DNA of 64,000 nt from positions 1,054,001-1,118,000 of the forward strand of contig CP144172.1 in the NCBI GenBank assembly GCA_039636865.1. Direction: 5' to 3'. This document shows positions 43,394 through 53,301 of this stretch, in pieces (positions within the stretch are counted from its first letter, which is position 1; each line of letters starts with the position of its first letter). Made by a program: the position numbers and the translations under genes. The notes beneath the pieces were generated by a model. The model was not told the origin of the DNA, did no database searches, and saw only the letters and a list, made by a program, of their open reading frames with translations. This DNA is from Dermatophilaceae bacterium Sec6.4. Lineage in GTDB: Bacteria > Actinomycetota > Actinomycetes > Actinomycetales > Dermatophilaceae.

Positions 43394-44371
43394 ATGACGG
43401 ACGAATGGACGCCCGAGAGCTCTGACACCGACATGGTGGATTCCGTATCTGTCGACGCAGGCTCCGGCGAGACGGTTTCGGCCGACGACACCCTGGCTGC
43501 CGAGCTCGACGCGGAGAACGCCGACGGGGATATCGATTCCCGACAGCGCGCAATGGCCGATCCCGGAGATGCCGCCACCGACGCCACTGACTTCAGCAAT
43601 GCCGATGACACAGACACCGAAGAGGTCGATCTGTCCGGGATCCCCGATGCCCCTGAGGTCGCCGAGGGCAGTCAGGCGGAGCTCGACGCGGAAGCAGATG
43701 AAGCTGATGTCGCCGCCGAGGTGGAAGCCGCCGAAGACGCGCCACCATCTGCTGCGCAGCAGCGCGAGGCCTACCTCACAGACCTGCGCGCGCAATTCGG
43801 AGACTGGTACGTCCTGCACTCCTACGCCGGTTATGAGAAGCGGGTCAAGGCGAACCTGGAGACCCGTATCTCCAACCTCAATATGGAGGAGTTCATCTAC
43901 GCCGTCGAGGTGCCGATGGAGGAGTTCACCGAGATCAAGAACTCCCAGCGCAAGCTCGGCACCCGGGTCCGGATGCCCGGATACGTCCTGGTCCGGATGG
44001 ATCTGACCGACGAGAGCTGGGGTGCGGTTCGCCACACTCCAGGTGTCACGGGCTTTGTCGGCAACTCCCACCAGCCCTCACCGTTGATGCTCGACGAGGT
44101 CGTCACGATGCTCAACCCGGTCTTCGAGGAGCCCGAAGGCACCGCAGATGGCGGTTCAGGAGCAGGCGGCGCAAGCAAGAAGCGCGCCGAGGTCGCCGAG
44201 GTCGACTTCGTGATCGGCGAGTCGGTCACCGTCATGGAGGGTCCGTTCGAGACGCTGCCCGCGACGGTGTCCGAGATCAACCCCGATACCCAGAAGCTCA
44301 AGGTTCTGGTTTCCATCTTCGGCCGGGAGACCCCGGTCGAGTTGTCCTTCGAGCAGGTCTCCAAGCTCTGA
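43394..44371 (+). CDS. nusG: Transcription termination/antitermination factor NusG with acidic N-terminal extension
   Basis: The protein has 325 residues from ATG 43394. Residues 1-125 are an Asp/Glu/Ala/Ser-rich, probably disordered extension. The NGN domain then starts at [19 protein letters not shown] and contains [15 protein letters not shown] and TPGVTGFVG. The KOW domain near the end has [22 protein letters not shown] 30-residue Gly/Ser/Lys linker separates them. NusG links RNA polymerase with ribosome or Rho; the extension makes this protein about 1.8 times the E. coli length. Confidence 0.96.
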   Translation: MTDEWTPESSDTDMVDSVSVDAGSGETVSADDTLAAELDAENADGDIDSRQRAMADPGDAATDATDFSNADDTDTEEVDLSGIPDAPEVAEGSQAELDAEADEADVAAEVEAAEDAPPSAAQQREAYLTDLRAQFGDWYVLHSYAGYEKRVKANLETRISNLNMEEFIYAVEVPMEEFTEIKNSQRKLGTRVRMPGYVLVRMDLTDESWGAVRHTPGVTGFVGNSHQPSPLMLDEVVTMLNPVFEEPEGTADGGSGAGGASKKRAEVAEVDFVIGESVTVMEGPFETLPATVSEINPDTQKLKVLVSIFGRETPVELSFEQVSKL

Positions 44372-44484
44372 TCGACGGACGCGTTTGAACACAGCCGCCT
44401 GCCCGATACGTTCGGATCAGCGGTGTGCAACCGGGTCATCGCCCACGGCGTAGTCCCACCACCACAACAGGAAGTAACAACGAC

Positions 44485-44919
44485 ATGCCCCCCAAGAAGA
44501 AAAAGGTCTCCGGCTTCATCAAGCTGCAGATCCAGGCCGGCGCCGCGACGCCAGCACCTCCCGTCGGCCCCGCGCTGGGTCAGCACGGTGTCAACATCAT
44601 GGAGTTCGTCAAGGCCTACAACGCCGCGACGGAAGCCCAGCGTGGCAACGTCATCCCCGTGGAGATCACGGTCTACGAAGACCGTTCGTTCACCTTCGTC
44701 ACCAAGACGCCCCCGGCAGCCGAGCTGATCAAAAAGGCCGCCGGTGTCGCCAAGGGCTCTGGCGAGCCGCACAAGACCAAGGTCGCCAAGCTGTCCAAAG
44801 AGCAGGTTCGCGAGATCGCCGAGCAGAAGATGGTCGACCTCAACGCTCACAGCATCGAGCAGGCCAGCAAGATCATCGCCGGTACCGCCCGGTCGATGGG
44901 TATCGACACCGAAGTGTGA
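44485..44919 (+). CDS. rplK: 50S ribosomal protein L11
   Basis: The 144-residue protein opens [19 protein letters not shown] and contains the conserved [17 protein letters not shown] and the C-terminal rRNA-binding domain ending RSMGIDTEV. It forms the GTPase-associated centre with 23S rRNA. It lies between nusG and rplA. Confidence 0.97.
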   Translation: MPPKKKKVSGFIKLQIQAGAATPAPPVGPALGQHGVNIMEFVKAYNAATEAQRGNVIPVEITVYEDRSFTFVTKTPPAAELIKKAAGVAKGSGEPHKTKVAKLSKEQVREIAEQKMVDLNAHSIEQASKIIAGTARSMGIDTEV

Positions 44920-44924
44920 TCCCC

Positions 44925-44977
44925 GGTATGCCGACCCAGCCGGGTCGGCATACCCGTGGCAGGGCCGGCTTCGGCCC
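44925..44977 (+). promoter_or_regulatory. Two tandem hairpins between rplK and rplA
   Basis: The first is a perfect 13-bp stem (44925-44937/44942-44954) with a 4-nt loop. The second is a 6-bp stem gggccg/cggccc (44962-44967/44972-44977) with loop gctt. They start 6 bp past the rplK stop and end 43 bp before rplA. The pair could be a partial terminator, an mRNA-processing site, or an L1-responsive structure. Confidence 0.55.
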
Positions 44978-45020
44978 GTGGACCACAACTCCCACGCATC
45001 ACCACTGAAGGAGCAGCACC

Positions 45021-45740
45021 ATGAAGCGCAGCAAGTCCTACCGCGCCGCAGTCGAGAAGATCGACGGCGACGCCCTCTACGCCCCGCTGGACGCAGTTCA
45101 ACTGGCCAAGGAAACCTCCACGACGAAGTACGACGCCACCGTCGAGGTTGCTTTCCGCCTCAGCGTCGACCCCCGCAAGGCGGACCAGATGGTCCGCGGC
45201 ACCGTCAACCTGCCGCATGGCACCGGTAAGACGGCCCGCGTGCTGGTCTTCGCCAATGGCGACAAGGCAGCTGCGGCTGAAGCAGCAGGCGCCGACTACG
45301 TCGGCTCCGATGAGCTGCTGGAGCGCGTCGCAGGCGGCTGGACCGACTTCGACTCCGTTGTCGCCACTCCGGACATGATGGGCAAGGTCGGGCGCCTGGG
45401 CAAGGTGCTGGGCCCGCGCGGGTTGATGCCCAACCCGAAGACCGGCACCGTGACGATGGATGTGGCGAAGGCAGTCACCGAAATCAAGGGCGGCAAGATC
45501 GAATTCCGCGTCGACAAGCACTCCAACCTGCACTTCATCATCGGCAAGGTGTCATTCGATGACGTCAAGCTGGTGGAGAACTACGGCGCAGCGCTGGAAG
45601 AGATCCTGCGTCTGAAGCCCTCGGCATCAAAGGGCCGTTACATCAGCAAGGCCACCATGTCGACCACGATGGGCCCGGGCATTCCGCTGGACTCCTCGCG
45701 GACCCGCAACCTCATGGGCGATGACAACGGCGAGAACTGA
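45021..45740 (+). CDS. rplA: 50S ribosomal protein L1
   Basis: This 239-residue protein opens [15 protein letters not shown] and contains the conserved [35 protein letters not shown] and the terminal [14 protein letters not shown]. It binds the L1 stalk of 23S rRNA and, in many bacteria, represses its own operon. It is the last gene before a strong terminator. Confidence 0.97.
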   Translation: MKRSKSYRAAVEKIDGDALYAPLDAVQLAKETSTTKYDATVEVAFRLSVDPRKADQMVRGTVNLPHGTGKTARVLVFANGDKAAAAEAAGADYVGSDELLERVAGGWTDFDSVVATPDMMGKVGRLGKVLGPRGLMPNPKTGTVTMDVAKAVTEIKGGKIEFRVDKHSNLHFIIGKVSFDDVKLVENYGAALEEILRLKPSASKGRYISKATMSTTMGPGIPLDSSRTRNLMGDDNGEN

Positions 45741-45757
45741 CTCCCGCACCTTTCACC

Positions 45758-45794
45758 GAACCGCCCCGCGCCGATCCTCGGCGCGGGGCGGTTC
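45758..45794. terminator. Perfect 17-bp GC-rich terminator after rplA
   Basis: Arms 45758-45774 and 45778-45794 are exact inverted repeats (17 bp) with a 3-nt loop (tcc), 17 bp past the rplA stop. It separates rplKA from the lipoprotein gene. No T-run is present. Confidence 0.75.
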
Positions 45795-45896
45795 GCTGTC
45801 CGCAGTGTCCAGTCGACTCCCAGGTGGGCCGCATAAATTCCCCTCCAGCCGCGGTGTCCGTTGTGCTGGTGTTCGTTCTGTCAAAGGGGAGTTTTC

Positions 45897-46694
45897 ATGC
45901 AGGTCCGCAAGAACGTCACGTGTGTCGGGGCGGTGGTCACCGGCGCGCTGCTGATTGCCGGTTGCGGTTCCAACTCCGGTACGGCGGCTCCAGCAGTATC
46001 CAACCCGCCTTCCGTGACCAAGGGTGCGAGTTCACCGTCCGGAGCGTCCACCAGCGCACCGTCCTCGTCGACCAGTACGGGGTCGTCAACCTCGAGCGTT
46101 GCCGGTACTGCGAAGACATTCACCAAGGGCCAGAAAGTCGAATCCCAGAAGCTTCAGCGGGTCGTGAAGGCGGCGGTGGCTGCTTCAGGCGGGTCGTACG
46201 CCGTCAGGTTGACAGCGGCTGGGCTGGCGGCGGTCGGACACATCAAGCTCGTTCACGGCGCCACGCAGGGAAGCGTGCAGGAGACCGCGGGCGAAACAAA
46301 GATCTCCATCATCATCATTGGCGGGGTTGCCTACCTGAAAGGCCTGGGCGTCGGATCAAAGCCTTGGGTGAAGATCACGGACAAGAGCACCGGCACGCTC
46401 GCCGAGGCCTTCAAGCCGCTGCTCCAGATCGCCGACGGGGCTGCCGTGAGCGACTCGGTGCAATGGACTGTCACCTCGGCGACTGCGTCAGGAACAACCC
46501 TCACCTCCTCGCCGGCAACGGGTATCACCGTGACCGATCAACTCGACGCCAAGAACCGTCCCGTCCTGACGGTCGTCACCTCACCGGCGGGAACCAGACG
46601 CGAGACCTACTCCGACTACGGGACACCGGTAAATGTGCAGGCGCCCCCGGCCTCCCAGGTCGCAGCCATTCCCGGAGACAGCTCAGCCACCTGA
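45897..46694 (+). CDS. LppX/LprG-like lipoprotein
   Basis: The protein has 265 residues from ATG 45897, with AAGGGGAG upstream. The signal peptide ends in the lipobox LIAGC (Cys23). A Ser/Thr/Ala-rich linker (25-80) precedes a beta-rich domain resembling the LppX_LprAFG lipid-carrier fold, with IIIGGVAYLKG and SKPWVKIT. It is exported and tethered to the outer face of the membrane. It has its own transcription unit between rplA and the L10 leader. Confidence 0.75.
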   Translation: MQVRKNVTCVGAVVTGALLIAGCGSNSGTAAPAVSNPPSVTKGASSPSGASTSAPSSSTSTGSSTSSVAGTAKTFTKGQKVESQKLQRVVKAAVAASGGSYAVRLTAAGLAAVGHIKLVHGATQGSVQETAGETKISIIIIGGVAYLKGLGVGSKPWVKITDKSTGTLAEAFKPLLQIADGAAVSDSVQWTVTSATASGTTLTSSPATGITVTDQLDAKNRPVLTVVTSPAGTRRETYSDYGTPVNVQAPPASQVAAIPGDSSAT

Positions 46695-46764
46695 GTTCCT
46701 CCGGTGAACACCGCAGGACAAGTGCCGATTAGGTGCTGACCCGGCCGTCCTCCTATGCTGGCAT

Positions 46765-46960
46765 CACCGAAGACCGCCGGTTGCAAGCTCACCCGAGCTC
46801 GCCGAAGGTCCCGCCATTCGAGGCAGGGCAACCAGCGCAGGTGAGCAAAAGGCAACGTCAGCATCAAGTTGACGTGTGCGTCCAGCCGATGAGGCCGAGC
46901 GCATCTGGGAGCCCCGCGCCACTGCGCCGGGGCTCTTTTCGTATGTCGGGGCTTCACCCC
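46765..46960 (+). promoter_or_regulatory. L10 leader with attenuator hairpin upstream of rplJ
   Basis: The roughly 200-nt untranslated region before rplJ has the layout of a ribosomal protein L10/L7-L12 leader. It ends in a terminator-like hairpin: gagcccc (46909-46915) pairs with ggggctc (46929-46935), with an inner gcgc/gcgc extension, and is followed by TTTT (46936-46939). Excess L10-L12 complex would be expected to bind and stop transcription. The exact 5' end and the L10-binding kink-turn were not resolved. Confidence 0.7.
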
Positions 46961-46988
46961 GGTGGCCACACCATCGAAGGAGGCCCGC

Positions 46989-47564
46989 ATGGCGAAACCT
47001 GACAAGGCTGCTGCCATCGCCGAACTGACGGAGAAATTCCGCCAGTCCGATGCGGCCGTTCTCACGGAGTACCGCGGCTTGTCCGTGGCGCAGCTGACCC
47101 AGTTGCGATCAGATCTTCGTGAGCACGCGACCTATGTCGTGGTGAAGAACACGCTGACCATGCGTGCTGCTGCCGATGCGGGCGTTACCGCCTTCGACGG
47201 CCAGCTGCAGGGTCCGTCCGCGATCGCCTTCATTACCGGGGAACCGGTTGAGGCGGCCAAGGGCTTGCGTGACTTCGCCAAGGCCAACCCGCTGTTGGTG
47301 ATCAAGGCTGGCGTCCTGGACGGCAAGCCTCTCACCGCAGACGAGATCAACAAGCTCGCGGCTCTCGAGTCGCGCGAAACCCTGCTCGCCAAGTTCGCCG
47401 GAGCGATGAACGCATCGCTCAGCGGTGCAGCAGCGCTGTTCGCGGCGCCGCTTGCCCAGACGGCTCGCGTGGTCGAGGCGCTGCGCGCCAAGACCGAGCA
47501 GGAGGGTCCGGCCACCGCGCCGGCACCCGAGACCGACGTCGCCGAGGGTGGCGACGAAAGCTGA
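46989..47564 (+). CDS. rplJ: 50S ribosomal protein L10
   Basis: The 191-residue protein starts at ATG 46989 with GGAGG upstream. It opens [20 protein letters not shown] and contains [15 protein letters not shown] and [10 protein letters not shown], typical of L10. The acidic Ala/Pro tail is common in actinobacteria. L10 anchors L7/L12 dimers and autoregulates through the leader. Confidence 0.97.
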   Translation: MAKPDKAAAIAELTEKFRQSDAAVLTEYRGLSVAQLTQLRSDLREHATYVVVKNTLTMRAAADAGVTAFDGQLQGPSAIAFITGEPVEAAKGLRDFAKANPLLVIKAGVLDGKPLTADEINKLAALESRETLLAKFAGAMNASLSGAAALFAAPLAQTARVVEALRAKTEQEGPATAPAPETDVAEGGDES

Positions 47565-47648
47565 GACCTGTGGACACCACAGATTCAGTGCACACATCAC
47601 ATCCCGCCACTCATTGGCAGCACGACCAACAGAAAGGACGCCACCATC

Positions 47649-48026
47649 ATGGCGAAGCTCAGCACTGACGAGCTCCTTGACGCGTTCAAGGAAATGACCC
47701 TCATCGAGCTCTCCGAGTTCGTTTCACAGTTCGAAGAGACCTTCAACGTCACCGCAGCCGCTCCGGTTGCAGCTGCCGCTGCAGGCGCTGCCGCCCCTGA
47801 GGCAGAGGCCGAGCAGGACGAGTTCGACGTCATCCTGACCGGTGCCGGCGAAAAGAAGATCCAGGTCATCAAGGAGGTCCGCTCGTTGACTTCTTTGGGT
47901 CTGAAGGAAGCCAAGGACCTCGTTGACAGCGCCCCCAAGGCGATTCTGGAGAAGGTCGACAAGGCTGCGGCCGAGAAGGCCAAGGAGCAGCTCGAAGGAG
48001 CCGGCGCAAGCGTCGAGCTCAAGTGA
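47649..48026 (+). CDS. rplL: 50S ribosomal protein L7/L12
   Basis: The 125-residue protein has the N-terminal dimerisation domain ([21 protein letters not shown]), an Ala/Pro hinge, and the C-terminal factor-binding domain ([30 protein letters not shown]). It is co-transcribed with rplJ and preceded by AAAGGA. Confidence 0.97.
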   Translation: MAKLSTDELLDAFKEMTLIELSEFVSQFEETFNVTAAAPVAAAAAGAAAPEAEAEQDEFDVILTGAGEKKIQVIKEVRSLTSLGLKEAKDLVDSAPKAILEKVDKAAAEKAKEQLEGAGASVELK

Positions 48027-48040
48027 TCTCCCGGGTGTGA

Positions 48041-48134
48041 GCAGGTCTTTCGACCTGCCCCACCCACCCCGCGGTTTCCGCGGACCCGCAGGACGACGGC
48101 GGGCCAGACCTCTCAGAGGCCAGGCCCGCCGTTT
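48041..48134. terminator. Two hairpins ending the rplJL operon
   Basis: First hairpin: gcaggtc (48041-48047) and gacctgc (48052-48058), loop tttc. Second hairpin: acggcgggcc (48096-48105) and ggcccgccgt (48123-48132) with an inner cctct/agagg stem, followed by TTT. It lies between rplL (+) and the convergent TPP-enzyme gene (-), so it may act on both strands. Confidence 0.7.
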
Positions 48135-48208
48135 CGCTGTCTGCGGCCTTCCTAGATCACCCTCGCGGGTCCGGTGTCGGGTTACCTACGGATGGGCGGG
48201 GGCCGCGG

Positions 48209-49834
48209 TTACTGGCTGGCGCGGCTGTGTTCGCTGATGTGCAGGACCGTCGGTCGGTCGGCGCCCCAGGCCGTGCTGATCTCGGCTGCCAGGTCCTCCG
48301 GGCGTTGCACTGTGATGCCGTGGCAACCCATTGCGCGCGCGATGGCGGCGAAGTCGATACCACCCAGCCGCACCGAGTGGACAGTGTCGCCACGGTCATC
48401 CATCTCGTTGCGGATTTCTCCATATCCGCCGTTGTCCACGATGACGATCGGCAGCGCCAACCCCAGGGCGGCAGCCGTCGCGAGTTCGGGCAGGGTGAAC
48501 ATCGCGCCGCCGTCGCCGATCAGGGCCAGTACCCGCTGGGTACGGCCGCTCAGTGATGCGCCGATCGCGGCCGGTAGCCCGTAGCCGAGTGTTCCCACGC
48601 CGGTCGGGTAGAGGAATCCACCGGGCCGGCGTACCCGCAGTCCGCTGAGCGCGCCGTAGTAGCAGACCATCGTGCTGTCCCCGGCAAGCACCATGTCCTG
48701 GTCCACGACAGAAGCCAGCGCGGCCACGATGTCGACCCACGGTGCACCTTCGGTCCGGGCGTCGCCCGCCAGGGCCTCGCGGGCCGCTCGGGCCCGGTCA
48801 TCCTCCCGCGGCGCGCCCGCGTCATGGTCGCCGATGTCCACCAGCAGCTGCTCCAGCACCGTGTCAGCGGCACCGACCAGGCGTACCCGTGGATCGGCGT
48901 TGGTGACCACGGACATCGCGTCGATGTCGATGCGCACCAGTCGGTCGTCCAGGTCCAGCGGACCGTTCCACAGGTCGGACGGGGCGAGTTCGGTCCCGAT
49001 CGCGAGGATGACATCGCTGTCGGCGAGCAGCTGGGCCACTGACGGGTGATGCAGGCCCGCGCCGACGCTGAGCGGGTGTTCCTCATCGAAGACACCTTTG
49101 CCATTGGCGGTGCTGAGCACGGGCGCTGCCAGCCGCTCGGCAATCCGCAGCACCTCGGGTGCAGCCCCGCGGGCTCCGCCGCCGACAATCACAGTCGGCC
49201 GTCGGGCGGAGCGGAGCAGGTCCGTCGCAGTAGCCACAGCTGCGGTGTCGGCGCTCGCGACCGGTCGCATGACGGGAGCGAGCATGCGGACCGGCCCAGA
49301 CTGCTCGAAGAGGTCTATGGGGATTTCTATGTGCACCGGGCGCGGCCGGCCCGTCTGCATCGCACTGAACGCGTAGGCGACCGCCGAGGGAATCTCCTGG
49401 ACGCTGGTGACGCGGTGGCTGTAGGCGACTACCGCATCCAGCGCGGCGTGCTGATCTTTCACCTCGTGCAGGTATCCGTTGCCCCGACCCGGGTGGGTGA
49501 GCGGCATACCGGGGGAGATGAACAGCACCGGCACCGAGTCCGACCATGCCTGAGCGGCCGCGGCCACGGCATTGAGTATCGCGGGACCGGTCGTGGTGAG
49601 AACGACGCCGGGACGGCCGGTGACCCGGGCGTAGCCGTCGGCCGCGTAGCCCGCACCCTGCTCGTGTCGGGTCAGGACGGACCGAATGGGGGAGTCGGCC
49701 AGTGCGGCGTACGCGGCGAGATTATGCGTGCCGGGAATGCCGAAGACGGTGTCCACACCGTGTTGCTCCAGTGCGCGGATCAGCGCGGCACCTCCCGTCA
49801 TCTCGATCGGCGTCGCATTCGAGGTGATATTCAT
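48209..49834 (-). CDS. TPP-dependent 2-oxoacid decarboxylase-like enzyme (AruI/acetolactate-synthase family)
   Basis: The protein has 541 residues. The TPP-activating Glu is in TRHEQGAGYAADGYARVTG, and the TPP/Mg motif begins GDGGAMF and ends in DNGGYGEIR. The segments VFGIPGTHNLAAY, GRGNGYLHEVKDQ and RPRPVHIEIPIDLF resemble 5-guanidino-2-oxopentanoate decarboxylase (AruI) more than biosynthetic acetolactate synthase. No small regulatory subunit is nearby. It lies 46 bp downstream of the acyl-CoA dehydrogenase and is the last gene of a four-gene operon. Predicted role: decarboxylation of a 2-oxo acid to an aldehyde; the substrate is inferred only. Confidence 0.82.
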   Translation of the reverse strand: MNITSNATPIEMTGGAALIRALEQHGVDTVFGIPGTHNLAAYAALADSPIRSVLTRHEQGAGYAADGYARVTGRPGVVLTTTGPAILNAVAAAAQAWSDSVPVLFISPGMPLTHPGRGNGYLHEVKDQHAALDAVVAYSHRVTSVQEIPSAVAYAFSAMQTGRPRPVHIEIPIDLFEQSGPVRMLAPVMRPVASADTAAVATATDLLRSARRPTVIVGGGARGAAPEVLRIAERLAAPVLSTANGKGVFDEEHPLSVGAGLHHPSVAQLLADSDVILAIGTELAPSDLWNGPLDLDDRLVRIDIDAMSVVTNADPRVRLVGAADTVLEQLLVDIGDHDAGAPREDDRARAAREALAGDARTEGAPWVDIVAALASVVDQDMVLAGDSTMVCYYGALSGLRVRRPGGFLYPTGVGTLGYGLPAAIGASLSGRTQRVLALIGDGGAMFTLPELATAAALGLALPIVIVDNGGYGEIRNEMDDRGDTVHSVRLGGIDFAAIARAMGCHGITVQRPEDLAAEISTAWGADRPTVLHISEHSRASQ

Positions 49835-49880
49835 GGGGTCCTTCGAGGTGGTGTCAGATGCCGGTCGGGTGCAGGAGTCT

Positions 49881-51071
49881 TCAGCCGAGATTGCGGGAGA
49901 TCACCAGGCGCATGATGTCGGAGGTGCCTTCCTCGATCTCCTCGAGTTTGACGTCCCGCATCCACTGCTCGACGGGGAACTCCCGCGAATAGCCCCACCC
50001 GCCGAGGGTCTGCACGGCGGCATGAGTCACGAACATGGCGGTTTCGGACGCGGTCAGCTTCGCCATCGCAGCGAGACCAGGTGCGGACACACCGGCGTCC
50101 AGGGTGCGAGCAGCGTGATGCACCAGCAGCCGGGCGGCCTCGATGCGGGTCGCCATATCGGCGAGCCGGAACGCGACGGCCTGATGTTCGATGATCGGCT
50201 TGCCGAACTGCTCCCGCGTCTTCGCGTAATCGAGCGCGAACTCGTACGCCGCCCGCGCCGCACCGAGTGCGGCAGCGCCCAGGACCACCCGTGAGACGTC
50301 GAAGGTGCCCATCAGCCCGTAGAAGCCCTGACCTTCCTCGCCGAGCCGATCGGCATCAGGGACGAAGACATCGTCCAGGAACACCTCGCGGCAGACGATG
50401 GCGCGCTGACCCATCTTGCGCATCGGCTCGCCCCAGCTCAGGCCCTCGGCGTTTCCGTCGACCACGAAAGCAGTCACCCCACCCGAGCGTTTCGTGCGGT
50501 CCGTCTTGGCGAAGACGACGTAGAGCTTGGCGGCACCGGCGTTGGAGATCCAGGCCTTCTGCCCGTTGAGGCGGTAGCCACCCTCGACCCGGGTCGCAGT
50601 GGTGATGATCGATGCCGCATCCGACCCAGAGCCGGGCTCGGTGGTCGCCAGGGCGGTCATCGGTGCGTTCGGTCCGGTCACCATGCTCAGCCAGCGCTTC
50701 TTCTGCTCGGCAGTACCGGCCAGCATGATGGGGTCGGAGAAGAACCCGTTGGAACATACGAGGTTGCCGATGCCGGGGTCGCCCCAGCACAGCTCCTCCT
50801 GGACCAGGCACTGGGTGAACACGTCGGTGAACCCGCCGCCGCCGTACTCACTCGGGATCATGAAATCGGCAATTCCACACCGGGCGGCTTCGGCAAAGAT
50901 GTCGACGGGTGTCACCACGTCCGCTTCGTCGACCTCCCTGCCGCGCGGTCGGATGATGCGCCGCGCGAAGTCGCGAGCCAACCCGATGAGCTCGAGCTGA
51001 TCCTCGCTGAGCGGCCATGGGGTGGGCATGGTCGTGGGGGTGGCGGTCTTGGGGGTGAGGGTCGTGGTCAT
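49881..51071 (-). CDS. Acyl-CoA dehydrogenase
   Basis: The 396-residue flavoprotein is full length. FAD/substrate-loop motifs are ALATTEPGSGSDAA and KAWISNAG; the C-terminal VQTLGGWGYSREFPVEQWMRD and the EEIEEGTSDIMRLV segment (catalytic-base region) are typical of short/medium-chain ACADs. It oxidises an acyl-CoA to the enoyl-CoA, passing electrons to ETF. Its start overlaps the acyl-CoA synthetase stop by 4 bp. Confidence 0.93.
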   Translation of the reverse strand: MTTTLTPKTATPTTMPTPWPLSEDQLELIGLARDFARRIIRPRGREVDEADVVTPVDIFAEAARCGIADFMIPSEYGGGGFTDVFTQCLVQEELCWGDPGIGNLVCSNGFFSDPIMLAGTAEQKKRWLSMVTGPNAPMTALATTEPGSGSDAASIITTATRVEGGYRLNGQKAWISNAGAAKLYVVFAKTDRTKRSGGVTAFVVDGNAEGLSWGEPMRKMGQRAIVCREVFLDDVFVPDADRLGEEGQGFYGLMGTFDVSRVVLGAAALGAARAAYEFALDYAKTREQFGKPIIEHQAVAFRLADMATRIEAARLLVHHAARTLDAGVSAPGLAAMAKLTASETAMFVTHAAVQTLGGWGYSREFPVEQWMRDVKLEEIEEGTSDIMRLVISRNLG

Positions 51072-53236
51072 CGCGGTGAATCCTCCATAGCGTGCTCAGG
51101 TGTGGTCATCAGGGGTGGGGTGGCCGACGGTTGCGGGGGGTCCGGCAGGTGCGGGTGGTCGTTCGCAACGACGGTGTGCAGGGTCCATGGGGCGGCAGGC
51201 ACCAGGAGTGCATCGACGGCGACCGCTCCCTGTGGTCCGACTCGCACAGGGTTGAGTTCGATCTCCGCAATGTCGACGCGGGCGCACACCAGTCGGGACA
51301 GCGCGGCTGCCACGGCTGCTAGGGCCCCGATGTCACAGGCCGGTCGGCCACGCCAACCGTGCAGCAGCGGGGCGCACCGCAGCCTGTTGATCATCGCGAG
51401 GGCACCCGGTTCGTCGATGGGTGCGCACTCGATGGCGATGTCGCGCCAGACCTCGGCATCGGTGCCGCCCATACCGAGCACGATCACGGGTCCCAGGGAC
51501 GGATCGCGCCGTGCGCCGACGATGATCTCCAGGCAGTGCTCGCGAGTGTCCTGTTCTTCCACGACGTACTCGCCCTCGCCGAGTCGATCGCTCATCAGGT
51601 CGTAGGCCGCGACGAGCTGGGCCTCATCGAGCAGTCCGAGAATCACGCCGTCGGCCTCGGTCTTGTGCTCGATCCACCCGGCTTTCAGGACGTACGGCGG
51701 GTGCAGTGTCCGTGCTGCATCTCGGATCTCGCTGCGGTCCCGCGCGGCCCGGGCGTCGGGCATGGTTATGCCGGCGGCGGTCAGGAGCTGTTGGGCCGCG
51801 AGGTAGCCCGGTGAGGTGGGGGTTTCGTCGTTCGAGGATGAGGTCGGTGAAGGGGCAACCGGTTCGGCGTGCAGGACCGAAAGCCCGCGGATCATCCGGA
51901 CGGCCTTCTCGATGCTGGCGACGACGGGTATCCCGCTGTTCCACAGGTGACGAGCAACGGGTCCGTCCGGTGCCATCGAGTGCACCACGATGGCCTTACC
52001 GGTCTCTTGGGCAATCTCGCCGATGCGTTGGGCAACCTGCAGTTCGCGGTCCGCCAGGGGTGGGGTGTCCTCGCTGTACCTGCCGAAGTATCCGGTGAGT
52101 ACGGCAGCGTCGATCCCGGGGTCAGCGAGCATCGATTCGATGACTGTGGCGTATGCCGTGAGGTCCGCCTCGCCGCTACCGGCCAGGTCGACGGGGTTCT
52201 CCCGAGCGGCGCCTTCCGGCACCACCTGCGCGAGTCCCTGCTCGACGTTGTCGTCGAACGGAGCCACGATGAGGCCGGCATCTGTCGCGACGTCCGCTGC
52301 GATGCCGCACTGACCTCCGCTGTCGCCGGCGATACCTACCCGCAGGCCACTGGTGCCGCGCACGGTGAGGAAACCTTCCGCCACATCTACGAGCTCGGCG
52401 GGGGTCCGCACGCGTAGGACGCCTGCGGCTCGACAGGCCGCGTCGATCAGATCTGTGGCTGCGGTGAGTGAGCCGGTGTGCGATCGGGCCAGCCGGGCGC
52501 TCGCGGCACTGGAACCCACGGTCAGCAGCAGGGTCGGTTTGCCCGTGGCGCGCAACAGTCGCAGGGTCTCGAAAAGTTGCACACCGCTGGCGAAACCCTC
52601 GAGATAGAGGGCGATGACCTCGGTACTTCGGTGCTTCCGCAGTTGGTCGAGTATCTCGGCCGCGTCGATGTCGCTCTGGTTGCCGACGGATACGAAGCGG
52701 GATACGCCGATTCCCCTGCGGGCAAACCTGATCGCCAGCTCGGAGCCGAGCTGGCCGCTCTGCGTGACAATCGCGACGGGACCGGGGCGGAAGTGACCCC
52801 ACGCCAACTGCAACTCTGTCTCCGCGTCGTACACGCCGAGGCTGTTCGCGCCGAGCAGTCGTGCTCCGCCGTCCCTGATGCGCCGGGCCAGGTCGGCTTC
52901 CTGCGCGACGTGGGCGGTGACGCCGAGGAATCCGCGGACCCCGAGGGCCAGTCCCTCCGCGACGACGGCCGATACGGCCGCGGCCGGGACGGCCAGCGCC
53001 ACCAGCTCCGGCGGATGATCCAGCTCGGACAAGGAGCGGGCGCTGGGTTGCCCGAGGACGGTGTCGTGGGTGTGATTGACAAGGTCCACCGAACGTCGAT
53101 GCCGGCCCTCGAGCGCGCCACGGGCCAGCCAAAAACCCCACTTGGCCGGGTTGTCCGATGCGCCGACGACCGCCACTGAGGCCGGGTCATTGAAGACGCG
53201 CAGGGTGTCATGCGCGTTCGTGGGTCCAGCGGTCAC
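51068..53236 (-). CDS. NDP-forming acyl-CoA synthetase (acetate-CoA ligase, ADP-forming, fused subunits)
   Basis: The protein has 722 residues from GTG 53236; longer in-frame starts add a non-conserved stretch. The N-terminal CoA-binding domain has ASVAVVGASDNPAKWG, the ligase domain has IVTQSGQLGSELA and the phospho-His region RSHTGSLT, and the C-terminal part is an ATP-grasp domain (YVLKAGWIEHKTEADGV, GMGGTDAEVWRD). This is the fused alpha-beta form that makes acyl-CoA from acid, CoA and NTP, or the reverse with ATP gain. Its operon neighbours are an SDR upstream and an ACAD downstream. Confidence 0.9.
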   Translation of the reverse strand: MTAGPTNAHDTLRVFNDPASVAVVGASDNPAKWGFWLARGALEGRHRRSVDLVNHTHDTVLGQPSARSLSELDHPPELVALAVPAAAVSAVVAEGLALGVRGFLGVTAHVAQEADLARRIRDGGARLLGANSLGVYDAETELQLAWGHFRPGPVAIVTQSGQLGSELAIRFARRGIGVSRFVSVGNQSDIDAAEILDQLRKHRSTEVIALYLEGFASGVQLFETLRLLRATGKPTLLLTVGSSAASARLARSHTGSLTAATDLIDAACRAAGVLRVRTPAELVDVAEGFLTVRGTSGLRVGIAGDSGGQCGIAADVATDAGLIVAPFDDNVEQGLAQVVPEGAARENPVDLAGSGEADLTAYATVIESMLADPGIDAAVLTGYFGRYSEDTPPLADRELQVAQRIGEIAQETGKAIVVHSMAPDGPVARHLWNSGIPVVASIEKAVRMIRGLSVLHAEPVAPSPTSSSNDETPTSPGYLAAQQLLTAAGITMPDARAARDRSEIRDAARTLHPPYVLKAGWIEHKTEADGVILGLLDEAQLVAAYDLMSDRLGEGEYVVEEQDTREHCLEIIVGARRDPSLGPVIVLGMGGTDAEVWRDIAIECAPIDEPGALAMINRLRCAPLLHGWRGRPACDIGALAAVAAALSRLVCARVDIAEIELNPVRVGPQGAVAVDALLVPAAPWTLHTVVANDHPHLPDPPQPSATPPLMTTPEHAMEDSPR

Positions 53237-53301
53237 GGGTGATGCTTCTCCTTTACATTGTTCAAGGGGGAGGCAGAGGGGTAGGCCTGGTGGGCCAGCG
53301 C

